Notes under the pieces: model-generated
What the model saw: the letters and a program-made list of their open reading frames with translations, nothing else
Databases searched by the model: none
Told to the model about the DNA's origin: nothing
Position numbers and translations under genes: made by a program
In this document: piece by piece, positions 33,721 to 45,210 of the stretch
How the letters are laid out: each line of letters begins with the position of its first letter
Position numbering within the stretch: the stretch's first letter is position 1
Source of the DNA: Neodontobutis hainanensis
Lineage: Eukaryota; Chordata; Actinopteri; Gobiiformes; Odontobutidae
Assembly: GCA_024349245.1 (NCBI GenBank)
Contig: JALDNG010000089.1
Coordinates: 769,001 to 833,000 of the forward strand
Direction: 5' to 3'
DNA: 64,000 nucleotides

Positions 33721-34880
33721 TTTCTTTTTATACCTCATAATGAATTAAGAGTTTCAATTTACAATCATTTTATTTCGGCTTTTCGGCATTCCCTTTTCTG
33801 TGCCCTGACAGAAGGAGCATTGCTATTAACACAAGCAAACCCACTGCTCTTTTAAAATGAGGCCCAAAATAAGATATATCTTTTAGAAAGCATATCCAAA
33901 GAATAAAAGTAGCAGGATTTAACTGTCATTTTGTCAAGTTTAGGGGTTAAATGTACATCTGAGTTTTTTGTTAGCGTTTATTAGCAAAGTTTTTGACTTT
34001 TGCCTCACAACGGTAACTAGGTTCAGTAACAAGGCGTCTGTCAATCATTCTGAGCGCGGGAAAATAAAATTATTATAGAATTATTATTATATTATTATTA
34101 TTATTATTACTGAACTGATCAATCAAACAACGTCTGAACTGCAATGGTAGACGTTTGAGTTGTAAGTAATAAGAAAAGAAAGACCCATAACAGATAAAAC
34201 TAAAGAAGTGGGTGTTGGATGGAGGGCATTAACTGCAATTATAACAGCTTTACAATCTTTTAAACCATTTAAATAAAATCTACAATAAACTTTCATATAA
34301 TTTTTTTGGATATATATTCTATTCTATATTTATTTTTAGAAAAAGATGTAATTGGACTCCTAGAACTGCCCTCAGTTTTTGTATTTGTACATTTAAAACG
34401 GCTATATTTTAATTTTCATTTAGTGAGAGTTAATAAAACCATAATACAAACATGCATAACTGGTGACTGCGCTGTATCTGTTTAGTATTTTTCCTTTTAT
34501 ATTGTTATCCTGTGTTCTTTAACCTCCAGCTTCACAACTTTAATTAAAAAACAGGAAATCTGCCTTTGTTTTGTCCCATAATTCATCAAACAGTATAACC
34601 CAAAACACACTGTAATTCTTCTTACTTTATTAAAACAAGTACAAAAACAGTTTAACAAATCATTCATGCAGTTATTCAACTGAAAAATCTAACAAAACTG
34701 TACAAGGTTATAAAATAAGTTATAAATACAAAGTAAACAATAAATGAATTGTGCACTGATGTGGTTTATTTGACGGTACACAACCATAAAAGTACAAAAA
34801 ACAGTTCAAAAACTGATGCTTGTGTTGTCAGTTCATAAATAAAAGTGAGTTTGTAAAATAAAGAGTTACTAATTATTACA
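33721..34880. other. Intergenic AT-rich DNA with (ATT)n
   Basis: Contains an (ATT)n microsatellite at about 34070-34110. I see no gene; the right-hand part is probably ush1g 3' flank. Confidence 0.55.
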
Positions 34881-34891
34881 GGTCACATCAT

Positions 34892-34897
34892 TTTATT
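34892..34897 (-). promoter_or_regulatory. Candidate poly(A) signal of ush1g
   Basis: The minus strand reads AATAAA about 120 nt after the stop codon. Confidence 0.45.
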
Positions 34898-35012
34898 CTG
34901 ACAAAAGTATTTTTTATTTTGTTAAAGTTATAAAAAATGACTTTTTAACACTGTCTCAAATGTAAAAATTATAAATAGAACAGCCAGTTCATCCTGGTCC
35001 AGACCTAGTTCT

Positions 35013-38000
35013 TCAGAGCGGTGTGTCCTCCATGGGGACCCGGGGCCGCTCCAGGACCTCCACACGTCTCCTCAGGGCCTCCAGGAGCCTCTTCCTTGGC
35101 CCCAGAGGAATATGGACACTGCTTAGGTCCTGCTCCGAGCACAACATCAGCGCCTAAGGAAAAATCAGAAAGCTGGTTAAGACCTGGTCTAGACCTGGTC
35201 TAGTCCTGGTTTATACCTGGTTTAGAACTGTTTTAGACTTGGTTTTACCTGCAGGTCTATGTCCTCTCTCTTGAACACAGATGTAAACTCCTGGAGACTG
35301 TGCGAGGCCATAAAAAGCTCTAAAGGACAGGTCTGGTCTTGGTCCTGTTCCCAGTGGCCCTCTACGCTCACAGAACTGTCGAAGTCTGAGTCCGGACTGG
35401 GAGAGCGGACTAGGGGACGGTCTGGAGGCATGTGAGGCCGTCCTGAAGAATAAAACAGAAGGACTAGTGTTTCCTCAGATGAGTGCAACCCTTCCAAAGA
35501 CTTAAGTTGTTTAACATGCTTAAGTTGGGGCAGGAAAATTAGCTACTGAATGGACAATTCTGCTTTAAGAGATTAGCAGATGGTTCCCTGGAAAGTAAAG
35601 TGTTCTGAACCACAAAGTGAATGTATTGGTAATGCACTTTAAGTTACTGTATTTTATAAAGGTTTCTCATTTATTTCTGGAATGTGACTGTGTGACTGCA
35701 GAGGTGAGTACATTTTTTTTATTGATTTAGAGCCCTAGTTTATTTGCATTATTTTAAAAACAGGAAGAATCTGAATGAACCGTTATAATTAAAGTGTGTC
35801 CTAAAGCCTTCTACACATTTGCTCTTACTCTTGTAAGAGGCGCTGCCGATGCTGTCCTCGTCCAGGCTGGGTGTTCTCCTGGGCAGCCTCCCTCTGAGCT
35901 GGACATTGGGGGCGTTTCTGCTAGGTTCGCTGCCCGCCACACTGCTCTCGTCCCTGGGTCTGCTACCGTAGTTCCTCCTGAAGACCATGGTCCCTAAACC
36001 GGGCCTGGTGAACAGAGAGTCTCTGCCCGAGTCCGCACTCACCTCTGACAGCGCCGCCTCGTACAGACCTGGGTCGCTCATGGCCCTGGACCCCGCCCCC
36101 AACTCACTTGTCTCCACCGAGACACCGTCATCGTCCTCTTCGTCTGTGGCGGGCCGACGGAACATGTGGCGCACATCGGGCCGGTCCCGGTCTCGGGGGG
36201 AGACGTAGGTTCCCTGTTTCAGGAACAGCACATCGTTCCCCAGAGTGAGCCCCGACAGAGAGCGCATGCTTCTCCGACCGTCCTCAGAGACTTTGAACGC
36301 ACCGCTGTCCTGTCGCCGCCGCTCCACTTTCCTCTGGAGTTTAGCCTTTCCCTTCGCCGTGGACTGGAGAGTTGCCTGAAAAAAAATCCCTGTTAGAACT
36401 TGACCAAAACCTGTCAGAACCAAATCAAACTAAACTAAAACCTGTTAAACCCTCCTCTAAAACCTCCTCAGACCCCTCTCACCTGTGAGTATGTGACGTT
36501 GTTCCCGCTGTTATACCTCCGGCTCACGGTGCTGTTGGAGTTGTAGCTGCTCAGACTCAGTGCGTCCGTGCTCTCCAGCGCTGCCGCCTCCTTCATGAAC
36601 CTCTGCTCCATCCTCTGGCGGTGCTTCCTCTGCAGTTTGGCGCAGTCCCTGATGTGTCTCTCGGCCGCTCTGAAGGCCCGCTCCTTCAGCTTCAACACCA
36701 CTTTGGGGTTGAGCGACATCTGTTTGGCGGCGATGGCATCCAGAAAGCGAACGCACTCCATGTGGGAGTTGGAAGCGGCCATGTCGAGCGGTGTGTGGTA
36801 GTCGTTGTCCAGGCACCACACGTTAGCGCCAAAGGCCACCAGGAAGGACAGGCAGCTCTTGTGACCGTTGGCAGCGGCCAAATGGAGAGGAGTGTTCCCC
36901 CAGAGGTCGCACTTATCAGGGTCTCCTCTGGGAATGACAACAGGTCACATAATTAACACTTATCCTGGGGTTGAGATTATTACAGTCAAATCTTCCTAGA
37001 ACCTGTTCAAATCCAACTAAAACCTGTTTAAATCCTCCTATAACCTGTTTAAATCCAACTAAAACCTGTTTAAATCCAACCAAAACCTGTTCAGATCCTC
37101 CTAGAACCTGTTTAAATCCCCCAAAAACCTGTTCAAGTCCTTCTAGAATCTGTTCAAATCCAATAATTATAGCAAAGGTAAGTGATCCTTACCTTTATCC
37201 TTTATTGCCATTTTGCAGCCACAAAGCGGCTGCAAAATATAGCTCAACTTTTCAATTTCTCTTCAACTAATCTTGTTCAGTCTGATGGGAAACAAAACAG
37301 AAATGAACATGCAGTGCTCATCACAGTATAGCCACGTCTTACACATTTACAGTACCCTCGCTTTTCCAGAACTTAAGAGAAAAACAGACCACAGAACATG
37401 ACATTACTCAAAAACTCAAATTAATCTTTGTCCATGCCACCATTAATATTTTTGGATTGTTGGTATAAATCTTTATCTTTCTCTGAGATGTAAATTTAAA
37501 CATTTAATTTATAACACCATTTTATGTATGTGCTCTCTTTACTCTATTCTGCTGTCATCTGCATCATTTCTCAAGACATTGGTCATCTGGTTCTGAACGG
37601 GACTCCCTGGAACTCAGTGTGTTTTCTGATCTGTTTGTGTAGAGACCTCATTCACTTGCTCCAAGGTATGGTCCCTCCATCTGAACCTCAGCTCTGACCC
37701 AATAAAGACGGTCCCAGTCAAGTGAACCCTGGCTCTAGCTAGACAAGTCTGGTCCCATGAACATGCAGTCTGTGTTACCTCCAGCTACTTTTATTATCAA
37801 TTAGCCTACCCTGTCTAAACTAGTCTGTACGTCCCATAAACAGAAGCCAGTGATCCGTACAGACAGAGCTGAGTCTTTCACTCTGTTATTGTTGTTTCTG
37901 TGTTTAATGTTCACTGACCTTTCTCTGGGTTTAATCTCTCTTTACTGTATTCGGCTGAACGGACACAGACCATTATAGTATTTATTATTTTCAGAATCAA

Positions 38001-38543
38001 AAAGAATTCCCCCATAGTACTCCCTCAGTGAAAAAAAAATACTGCTAAAATAGAGGTTGCTGCTACAATGACAACTATATCATGACTCATGGGTAAGCCA
38101 GTCTGAGGAGACTTTTGGGATATGTCAGAGGAAATTGTCCACTCCCGCTTCTGTAGGACATTTGCTGCAAAAAGCATCAGCGTCCAACAATATCTTCTGT
38201 TCTATAGACAGTATAGGACTCATTTGGACATTTTAACTGCTTAAACTTTACATATTTTACTTTTAAAATGCAATCTATTAATATAGCAAATATTACAGCG
38301 AATATTACAAAAAATATTAATGTTTATCGAGTTAATACCAAGAATCTGTTCCACCTAAAGACATTCCACTGTGACTCACCCTCGCGCTACAATAAGCTTC
38401 AGCGCCGCCATGTTGCCGTGGTACGCGGCCCAAAGCGTCGGTGTCATACCGTCCTCGTCCGCGGCGTTCAGCTCCTTACTGCTGGCCTCCCGCAGCACGT
38501 CCAGGAAGCCGTCCCGGGCCGCGCGGTGGTACCGGTCCGTCAT
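35013..38543 (-). CDS. ush1g: Usher syndrome type 1G protein homolog (SANS)
   Basis: Five minus-strand exons: 38543-38380, 36927-36483, 36375-35829, 35442-35249 and 35153-35013. Phases fit, giving 496 aa (human 461). It is a scaffold of the hair-cell tip-link and photoreceptor Usher complex, binding harmonin and myosin VIIa. The N-terminus has MTDRYHRAARDGFLDVL and ankyrin repeats (DEDGMTPTLWAAYHGN, DLWGNTPLHLAAANGH, NDYHTPLDMAASNSH). The centre has FKVSEDGRRSMRSLSGL and RDSLFTRPGLGTMVFRRNY, diagnostic of SANS over ANKS4B. The C-terminal part, about 425-485, is a SAM domain (SLQEFTSVFKREDIDLQALM, PLGPRKRLLEAL). The last residues, DTPL, form a class I PDZ ligand, as human DTEL does. Fish may carry two paralogues; which one this is was not determined. 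Confidence 0.93.
35172..35247. repeat. 11-bp motif array in ush1g intron 4
   Basis: About six units such as AGACCTGGTCT and AGTCCTGGTTT occupy nearly the whole 95-bp intron between the last two ush1g exons. Confidence 0.85.
37000..37165. repeat. 21-bp minisatellite (CTAAAACCTGTTTAAATCCAA)
   Basis: About seven units of 21 bp, CTAAAACCTGTTTAAATCCA plus one base, with small changes, in ush1g intron 1. The same unit appears in reverse orientation at 44955-45210. Confidence 0.9.
37140..37690 (+). repeat. Direct duplication, copy 1
   Basis: Shares with 41340-41790 CCAATAATTATA, TAAGTGATCCTTACCTTTA, CTCAACTTTTCAATTTCTCT, ACTAATCTTGTTCAGTCTGA, CAGTGCTCATCACAG, ATTTATAACACCATTTTATG, TCATCTGGTTCTGAACGGGA and TTTTCTGATCTGTTTGTGTA in the same order. 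This copy is longer by about 130 bp around 37350-37480. It lies in ush1g intron 1. Confidence 0.92.
37700..38340. other. Rest of ush1g intron 1
   Basis: AT-rich; no exon or known element seen. Confidence 0.5.
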
Positions 38544-38720
38544 GGCGGCAGGTTCATGGAGCTTTGCGCTTCTGGCCCCGGGTTTGGGCAAAGTTCAGGC
38601 CGGGGTCGAGGCGAGTCAGGACGGCCACCAGAGGAGTTATGGACCGCGGAAGACTCTGCTCTGGAGCGGGGTGACTCTGAGTGTTAGAGCGGTTACTAGG
38701 ATACGGGCGCGCGGCAAGGG
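38544..38720 (-). promoter_or_regulatory. Putative ush1g promoter / 5' UTR
   Basis: CpG-rich stretch directly upstream of the ATG (GCCGGGGTCGAGGCGAGTC, ATACGGGCGCGCGGCAAGGG), unlike the AT-rich surroundings. No TATA box at a clear distance. Confidence 0.4.
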
Positions 38721-40899
38721 CGGGGCTAAGGTAAAAAGCCTTATTTTAATATATACATAAAATAGACACATTGCATTCCATTTTTAAGAAACTGGTTATT
38801 TAGAAATTGTAGTCAAAGAAGCAAGTGCTGTATTTTTGAGATGGAGTAAATATGTGTTAAACAAGTTTCCTTATGTGCAACTGCAGGTCAAAGACCTCAG
38901 GAGCAAGAAACTTTATCATTACAATTTAAAAAGAGCTGTCTCTTTTTAACAAAGTGTTTTATGATATCTGTTTCTTTTCCACAATAACGTCTATTGCTTA
39001 TGGTATGTTAAAATAACACTATAGTGATGAATGATTTAAAGTTTTGCCTGTTTTGTTTCATCTACTTTCGTGTTATTTAAAGTTTTTTTTAAATGAATAA
39101 AAACACTTTTTACAAGTTTTTAACTCTATGCGCATAAATACAAAATGTATAAATTATTGTAGATTTAAGAGCTTGAAATACAGTTTATACATGCCTTCAA
39201 ACCCAGAAGCACATAAATGAATGGAGATTTTATCGAGTTTGAGTTTATTTAAAATAAGCTGAAGTTGTGTAGCGGATATTTGTGCATAGTTCTGATTGAT
39301 ATTATTTAGATTAATTACGGGGCACCATTCTTGACTTACTAATATCTATATTTTCATCCGTCGCGAGAAAGGACGGTTACGTCTATAATCTGAAGGTGGA
39401 ATTCTGCTTGTTTTTGTATATCCTTAATATAAACAGGTAAAAACACTATACAGAGATATTAATTTTGGGGGGTTTTATTAAAGATTACACAAAGTTTACC
39501 AATGAATAGGGAAACGACAGCATGGGCAAACTTATGGGACAATAATATAAGGACAATTAACACATGGATGAACAACAGAACGAGAAAACATTTACTGTCA
39601 GAGGATATTGTGAAACAAAGGAAGTATTGATTATTTAACTCTATTATTAACTGAGGGGCTTTTACGGAACTTTTAAAGGGGATTCAATGACGGCTTTTGA
39701 GGCCAAGGCTCTTATGTTTTAGACAGTACAGTTATGACGCCAACTTATGTATCACGTTTAAGACTCACCCTGTGGTCGTGATTGGTATCAGATCTTAGGG
39801 ACAAGAGGTCCAAAGAGGCCTGTCGCTGGCTGATGACGCGTTTGGATGGCCACCGTACACTCAGTCTCCAGAGAGAGTGCGCCCGGAGAGAAGACAGAAG
39901 GCGTACTGTTACTGTCCAAACTAACCAGGCCTTTAGCATCAGCTCCATTACACCGTGTAAAAATTAAGTCTTTCCAGAGCACCGTTCTTGGCCAGCAGCC
40001 AGGTTTTATCACCTTTTAGGCCAGGGCGTATCTGAACGCGCTTTTCCAAAAGAAGGGGTGCCGCTTTGGGAATGAAGTCTAAACAAAATGTTTAATCAAG
40101 ATACACATTCTTTCTGTTTCACCACATCTCCCTTTCAGCATTTCATAAACACACAAAACACTGCAGGGTGTATACAGAAAAAATGCACATTGTCAGAATT
40201 ATGATAAAAACATATATTCATTACATTTTATAAAAAAAAAAAAAAAAACATAATTTAAATGGGATAAAGAGTTATTTGCCTTGTAAAACTCCGCGTCCTG
40301 AAAACGAACTGTATAATTGTTAGTACATTAACACAATATCTTTCTTTTATTCAAATTAACACACAAATGTCTTTTAGTGAAGTTAGAGTCATTTGTCCAT
40401 TTGACCAACAGAGGCCAGTATTTGATCATTCTCCAAGTCTCCAAGGCTGATGGATGAAAGACATTCCTGTGTTAATTAAAATTAAATTAAAATATTCTCG
40501 GGGAAAGTTGGATAAACAGTCTTATCTTACAGAATTTATGGTGGCCTGACATGGCCAAACCACGTCCCCACGAGCCGACATAGCAGAATGGAGGCAGCTG
40601 ATAGGTCAGTTATTAATCTTATTATCTTGAGTTAAATATCAATATAGCGATTACGGGAATAATAAGAATGTGTTTAAACAAAGACAGCATAGTTAGAATG
40701 ATGACTGTGAAAAAAATTGTCACTTCGTAATTGACGCCGATTTTTCAAAGGATGTCAATGGGGCTCAGGCTTGATGGAGCCAATCTCTACTTCCTAATAG
40801 GCTTCCAACCCGGAAGCGGGCTGGCTATGTCCACGCCTTCTACCGTCAATGCTTTTATTCCATAGTAAAACAATTGTTTTCAGATAGCATAGACATATT
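38721..40899. other. Intergenic DNA, no gene recognised
   Basis: AT-rich up to 39650, then a more GC-rich patch at 39750-40080 (ACTCACCCTGTGGTCGTGAT, GAAGACAGAAGGCG) that has a leader/LTR feel but no paired ends or coding sequence. A-run at 40231-40247. Confidence 0.4.
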
Positions 40900-41040
40900 A
40901 AATTCTTTTTACACTTGTAAAGTTGCCATTGTTTCTCCTAATATTTCTGCTTTTGGAGCCTGCCCTCTGGTGGACGGCGGTATATCGCTGTTATCACTTA
41001 CTTGAGGTTCCAAGAGAGGTTTAAGTGTCCCATGTTTAAA
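40900..41040 (-). repeat. Dispersed repeat P, copy 2 (reverse)
   Basis: AGCCTGCCCTCTGGTGGACG then GCGGTATATCGCTG, followed by TTGAGGTTCCAAGAGAGGTT: the reverse complement of the order at 28270-28420. Confidence 0.8.
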
Positions 41041-41339
41041 TGAAATACCACTGCAAGTGTCATCTGTTTCAGGGCAAGTTGTTTAAAGGTTCTTTGTCAC
41101 CGCAGTAACAAAGAGCTTATGTCCAAAATAATTTAGGTTTTTGTAGAGCTATGTTTAACTGAATAATCCCAAAAGGAGCTGTTATTTAATGAGGATGTGT
41201 TATTGGCTGTGTTATAGAGCACTAGCTCTTGTTTCCTATTCCGAGTCTCGGTTGGTTTCCACATAGGCTTAACTTTATTGACATGTAAGGGAATTTTTTT
41301 TAGGAATTCTGAGGTCAAGGGTCATGAATAATGACTTGT

Positions 41340-41790
41340 TCAAATCCGCCTAGAACTTGTTCCAATCCAATAATTATAAACGGTAATTATAAGTGATCCT
41401 TACCTTTACCCTTTAATGCCATTTGCAGCCACAGAGCATCTGCAAAATGGCTCAACTTTTCAATTTCTCTTCAACTAATCTTGTTCAGTCTGATGGGAGA
41501 CAAAACAGAAATGAACAAGCAGTGCTCATCACAGAAGCCACGCCGTACACATTCTTAAAACTTAAACATTTCATTTATAACACCATTTTATGTCTGTGCT
41601 GTCTTTACCCTGTTCTACTGTTATTAGCGTTTTCTCATGACATGGTTCATCTGGTTCTGAACGGGACATAAACCCAAACCCTTTAGATGCTGCTGACTCC
41701 TTCAGGAACTCCCTGGAACTGGATTTGTGTGTTTTCTGATCTGTTTGTGTAGAGACCTCATTTACCTGCTGCAGGGTAAGGGTCCCTCCA
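41340..41790 (+). repeat. Direct duplication, copy 2
   Basis: Same order of blocks as 37140-37690, with a deletion after 41555 and a short insertion near 41670-41710 (AACCCAAACCCTTTAGATGC). It lies upstream of ush1g and also starts at a 21-bp family unit. Confidence 0.92.
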
Positions 41791-44700
41791 TAAAGACTAA
41801 GCCATGAATAAACTAAACGTTCACTAAATAGCGATACAAGGATTGACAGGATCCTTAACAGGATAAATACAGTTTCATCTTTTGTCCATGAGATGGCAGC
41901 AGTAGACTATTCTCCATTTATGGTTGAAAGTTGATTTCTTATTGTAAAATTGTACTACACATATATATACAGTATACTACAGACTGATAATACCTCCTCA
42001 TTTACCCAGCATAACCCCTAAACTGCTTTATTTCCATTCTGAGGGGAATTTGTGCTGCTTATATTGAGACCTGATCTCAATATATTTGGTCTCAGACACA
42101 ACTTAATGTTTATTTACGTGCCTGTCTTTTTTTGACAATTGTTTAGACTTTGGAACAAAAAGTCCTGCGACAGGCTCAAAGCTAAGTAGATCTTAGTTAA
42201 GCCAACACACAGCCCTCTGTACATTCCAGGTTCTGTCCCGGTTCTGTGCAGGTTCTTTCCAGGTTCTAGAGACTCCATCTTCTTTGACCCCAAAGTTCTT
42301 TAGAATAAAACAAAAGGCTGAGGATTGGCTTAAACAGAATTTGTAGCAGAATTTAGCATCTTGTTTATCTTCCCTATTAGTTCTTCTTAGTGTCTCCATT
42401 AACCTTAGTGATGTCAGGATCATTAGCCTCCTGTGGCACTGAGCTCATGATTTAACCCAGAGCTACAACAAACACATTTAAACCAGCTCCATCTGAAGAA
42501 AACGGAAGAGCAGAGGCTAGTATAACTCAGTTTAGCATCAGCTCGTTTGCATGTGACCTTTAAGGGACTTAGTTACAGCTGTTCTGGTGTTTGATTCAAA
42601 AACACTGCAGTGAGCTCATGCTTCGGCCTCAGCTTTCTGACCCAGAGGCACAAACTTCCTGTTACAGTCAGGAAACACTTAAGAACAGGAAGTGACATCA
42701 CGGCTCGGTGTTTAAAGTAATGAGGGCGACGTAGATCCGCTCACATTACACCAGTCTTTGTTAAAGCCGTGCGGACCTTTACTGAAGCCCTGTTAAGTGG
42801 CATTAAAGACAGAACAGGTGCAGGTTTAACAGTGAGCTCATGTCTCTGAGGTCTGTGAAAAGATTTAAAGACGATCAGAGCAAACCTCCTGCAGAACTGA
42901 GACACTTACAGGAGGATAATAAACACTTAAAGACACTTACAGTCACTTACTGTGTTGGATCAGTGTGAAGTCAGACCTCACTGGTTTAAAACATCCCTTA
43001 AGCCTTTAGCTTCAGTTCAGTTTGGGTTTGCTGTTGGACCAAACCTGCTCTAAACCTGTTCCATAAAGACCCATATGGACCAGATGCAGACTAAATCCCT
43101 TTGACTCTGAAGGACAGGAAGACCAAGGAGAAAGTGCAGCAGAAACACAGCTGTTTGAGCTTAGCTTGACGGAGCAGAAGCAGAAAAGGCATCCATCTGA
43201 GTCCTGCTGGTCCAGTCCAGGTTCGGGTCTGGGTCTGGACCAGCAGGACTTGCCTTCAATGAACATGCAAGGGATTTTGCGCTCATGCACGCAATGAAGC
43301 GCTTTACTTTGATAAATATTTAGCCAAATTTTGAAAGAAGAAACAGTGTTCTTTTTTTTTTTAAGACAATACTTTTGCTTAAATGATTACACAAAAATAA
43401 AACTGATATGTTTTTAGAGAAATTAAACAATATCAAATCTGCTTCAGTTCATTCCCTCATCTGAAGGTCACCTGAGGGTCACCTGTGTTTTGACTTTGTG
43501 GCTCCAGAATGTGTTTACCCTAGGGTCAGGGGTCAGGGTCAGAGCTGGCATATGGCTATGCACAGTTTTAGGCCTAGTTGGACTTTTCCCATCTTTTGCG
43601 TGGGAGGTGGCGTACATATGTTTCTTGTGCGTAAGCAGGCTTTATAAGTGTGGCTGGTGCTGAGGGGCAGAGCAGCTGCAGGTTCAGTCTCAGCTGCTGC
43701 TCAAACAAACACAGATTTAGATTTAGATCAAAAACAGAGCAGCTGCTGCTTCTGGAGCAAACCAACTCAGAGCACGTTTATTTATTTCTGTTCAGAGACG
43801 ACTGACTTAGTTAAGCAAAAAAATCATACACAATGACCCTTGATGCAACAGTCAACAAACACATAGCGCTCCATTGACCCCATGACCTCTCCAGGTCCTT
43901 TGACTCCTGTTCTCAGCAGGCTCCTAGTTTAGAAGCTCAAAGGAGAACAAATTCTGAAGCTTAGGGGGAATAACAGGGGCCCCTCCTCTGCAGGGGTCTA
44001 AACCTGGACTAACAGCACTTTAACAAAGTCCTGTCCTGTCCACTAGAGGTAGTCCAGAGCTCAGGGTCACAGAGAGAACACAGTGTAGTCTGAGTGTTGC
44101 ATGAGAGAAAAGAGCAAACATCACACGGTGCTGTTTACATTTTTCTGCGCTGAGTCGCTCTAAATATTTCACTTTTATCACAAACAGAAGCCGTTTTAGT
44201 CGGAGTTTTTAGGAAAAACACACACTGCACGAATATATCTCAGGGTCAGTTCCTCTGGAGGCCACCGGGGGCTCCACTCACTCTGTTCTGATGTTAAACT
44301 TGATCTGTCCTGGATATTTCTGCAGAAGTTAGAGGAAGAAACAAAATTAAAACCATCTGTAGAAAGAGCAGCGTGAGAGCGGAACAAGACGAGGAGCTGA
44401 GGACAACACGATCCGGGGGCTGGTCTGGGTCTAGACCTGGCCCTGGTCTGGTCTTGGACTACACTCTGACCCTGACCATGGTCCTGACCCTGACTAGTCC
44501 AGTCGGGTGGTGCTCAGGGGTCAGAGGTCACTGTGTAACTGACACCTTTCTCTAAGAACCAACCTTTAACCCCTTCAGTGGTAGTTAGGGTCCTTCTGAC
44601 TCTGCAGCTGATTCCTCTAAACTCTGACCTCATTGGTTCCCGGTTCTAACGCTTCCTGTGTTCAGTTACAGCCCTGTTTCCTTCCACTCCTCACTCACTT

Positions 44701-44954
44701 TCCTTTTCTTCTGTTTCCACCAATCACATCCTGGGAGTGGCCGGCTCTGGACCAATCACATCGCAGCAAGGTTTAATCTTGCTCCGAAGTACTTCCTGTT
44801 AAATTTGATAACGGTCACTGAGCACCTCCTGTTTCAGATTAGGTCAAAGGAAGTGAACAATGAAACACTTCCTGCTCAGAACATGACTCAGTGGATTATT
44901 ATTACTCTCCATTATTTCAATTTGACTCCAAAATACTGAGAAGGATCTTTAACA
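41791..44954. other. Intergenic DNA, no gene recognised
   Basis: Contains a four-unit CCAGGTTCTG-type cluster at 42226-42268 and scattered single repeat units. No convincing exon was found on either strand. Confidence 0.5.
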
Positions 44955-45210
44955 GATGTGTTTGTTGGATTTGAGCGGGTTTTAGTTGGATTTGAACAGG
45001 ATTTAGTTGGATTTTTAATAGGTTTTAGTTGGATTTTAACAGCTTTTAGTTGGATTTGAGCAGGTTTTAGTTGGATTTGAGCAGGTTTAGATGGATTTGC
45101 ACAGGTTTGAGTTTGATTTAAAAAGGCCTTAATTGGTTTTAAGCAGGTCTTAGATGGATGTGAACAAGTTTTAGATGGATTTGAACAGGTTCTAGATGGA
45201 TTTGCACAGG
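44955..45210. repeat. 21-bp minisatellite, opposite orientation (TTGGATTTGAACAGGTTTTAG)
   Basis: About 12 units of TTGGATTTGA(A/G)CAGGTTTTAG, the reverse complement of the unit at 37000-37165. Because 21 is a multiple of 3 it leaves a spurious repetitive open frame (KPAQIQL) on the minus strand, which I do not consider a gene. Confidence 0.93.

Noticed and set aside
36511..36956. Open frames on both strands over the ankyrin exon of ush1g
   Set aside because: They are shadow frames of the GC-rich ush1g exon, which explains the sequence fully with correct splice phases.
39750..40080. GC-richer patch resembling a retroviral leader or LTR
   Set aside because: No gag/pol sequence nearby and no paired repeat; nothing beyond composition supports it.
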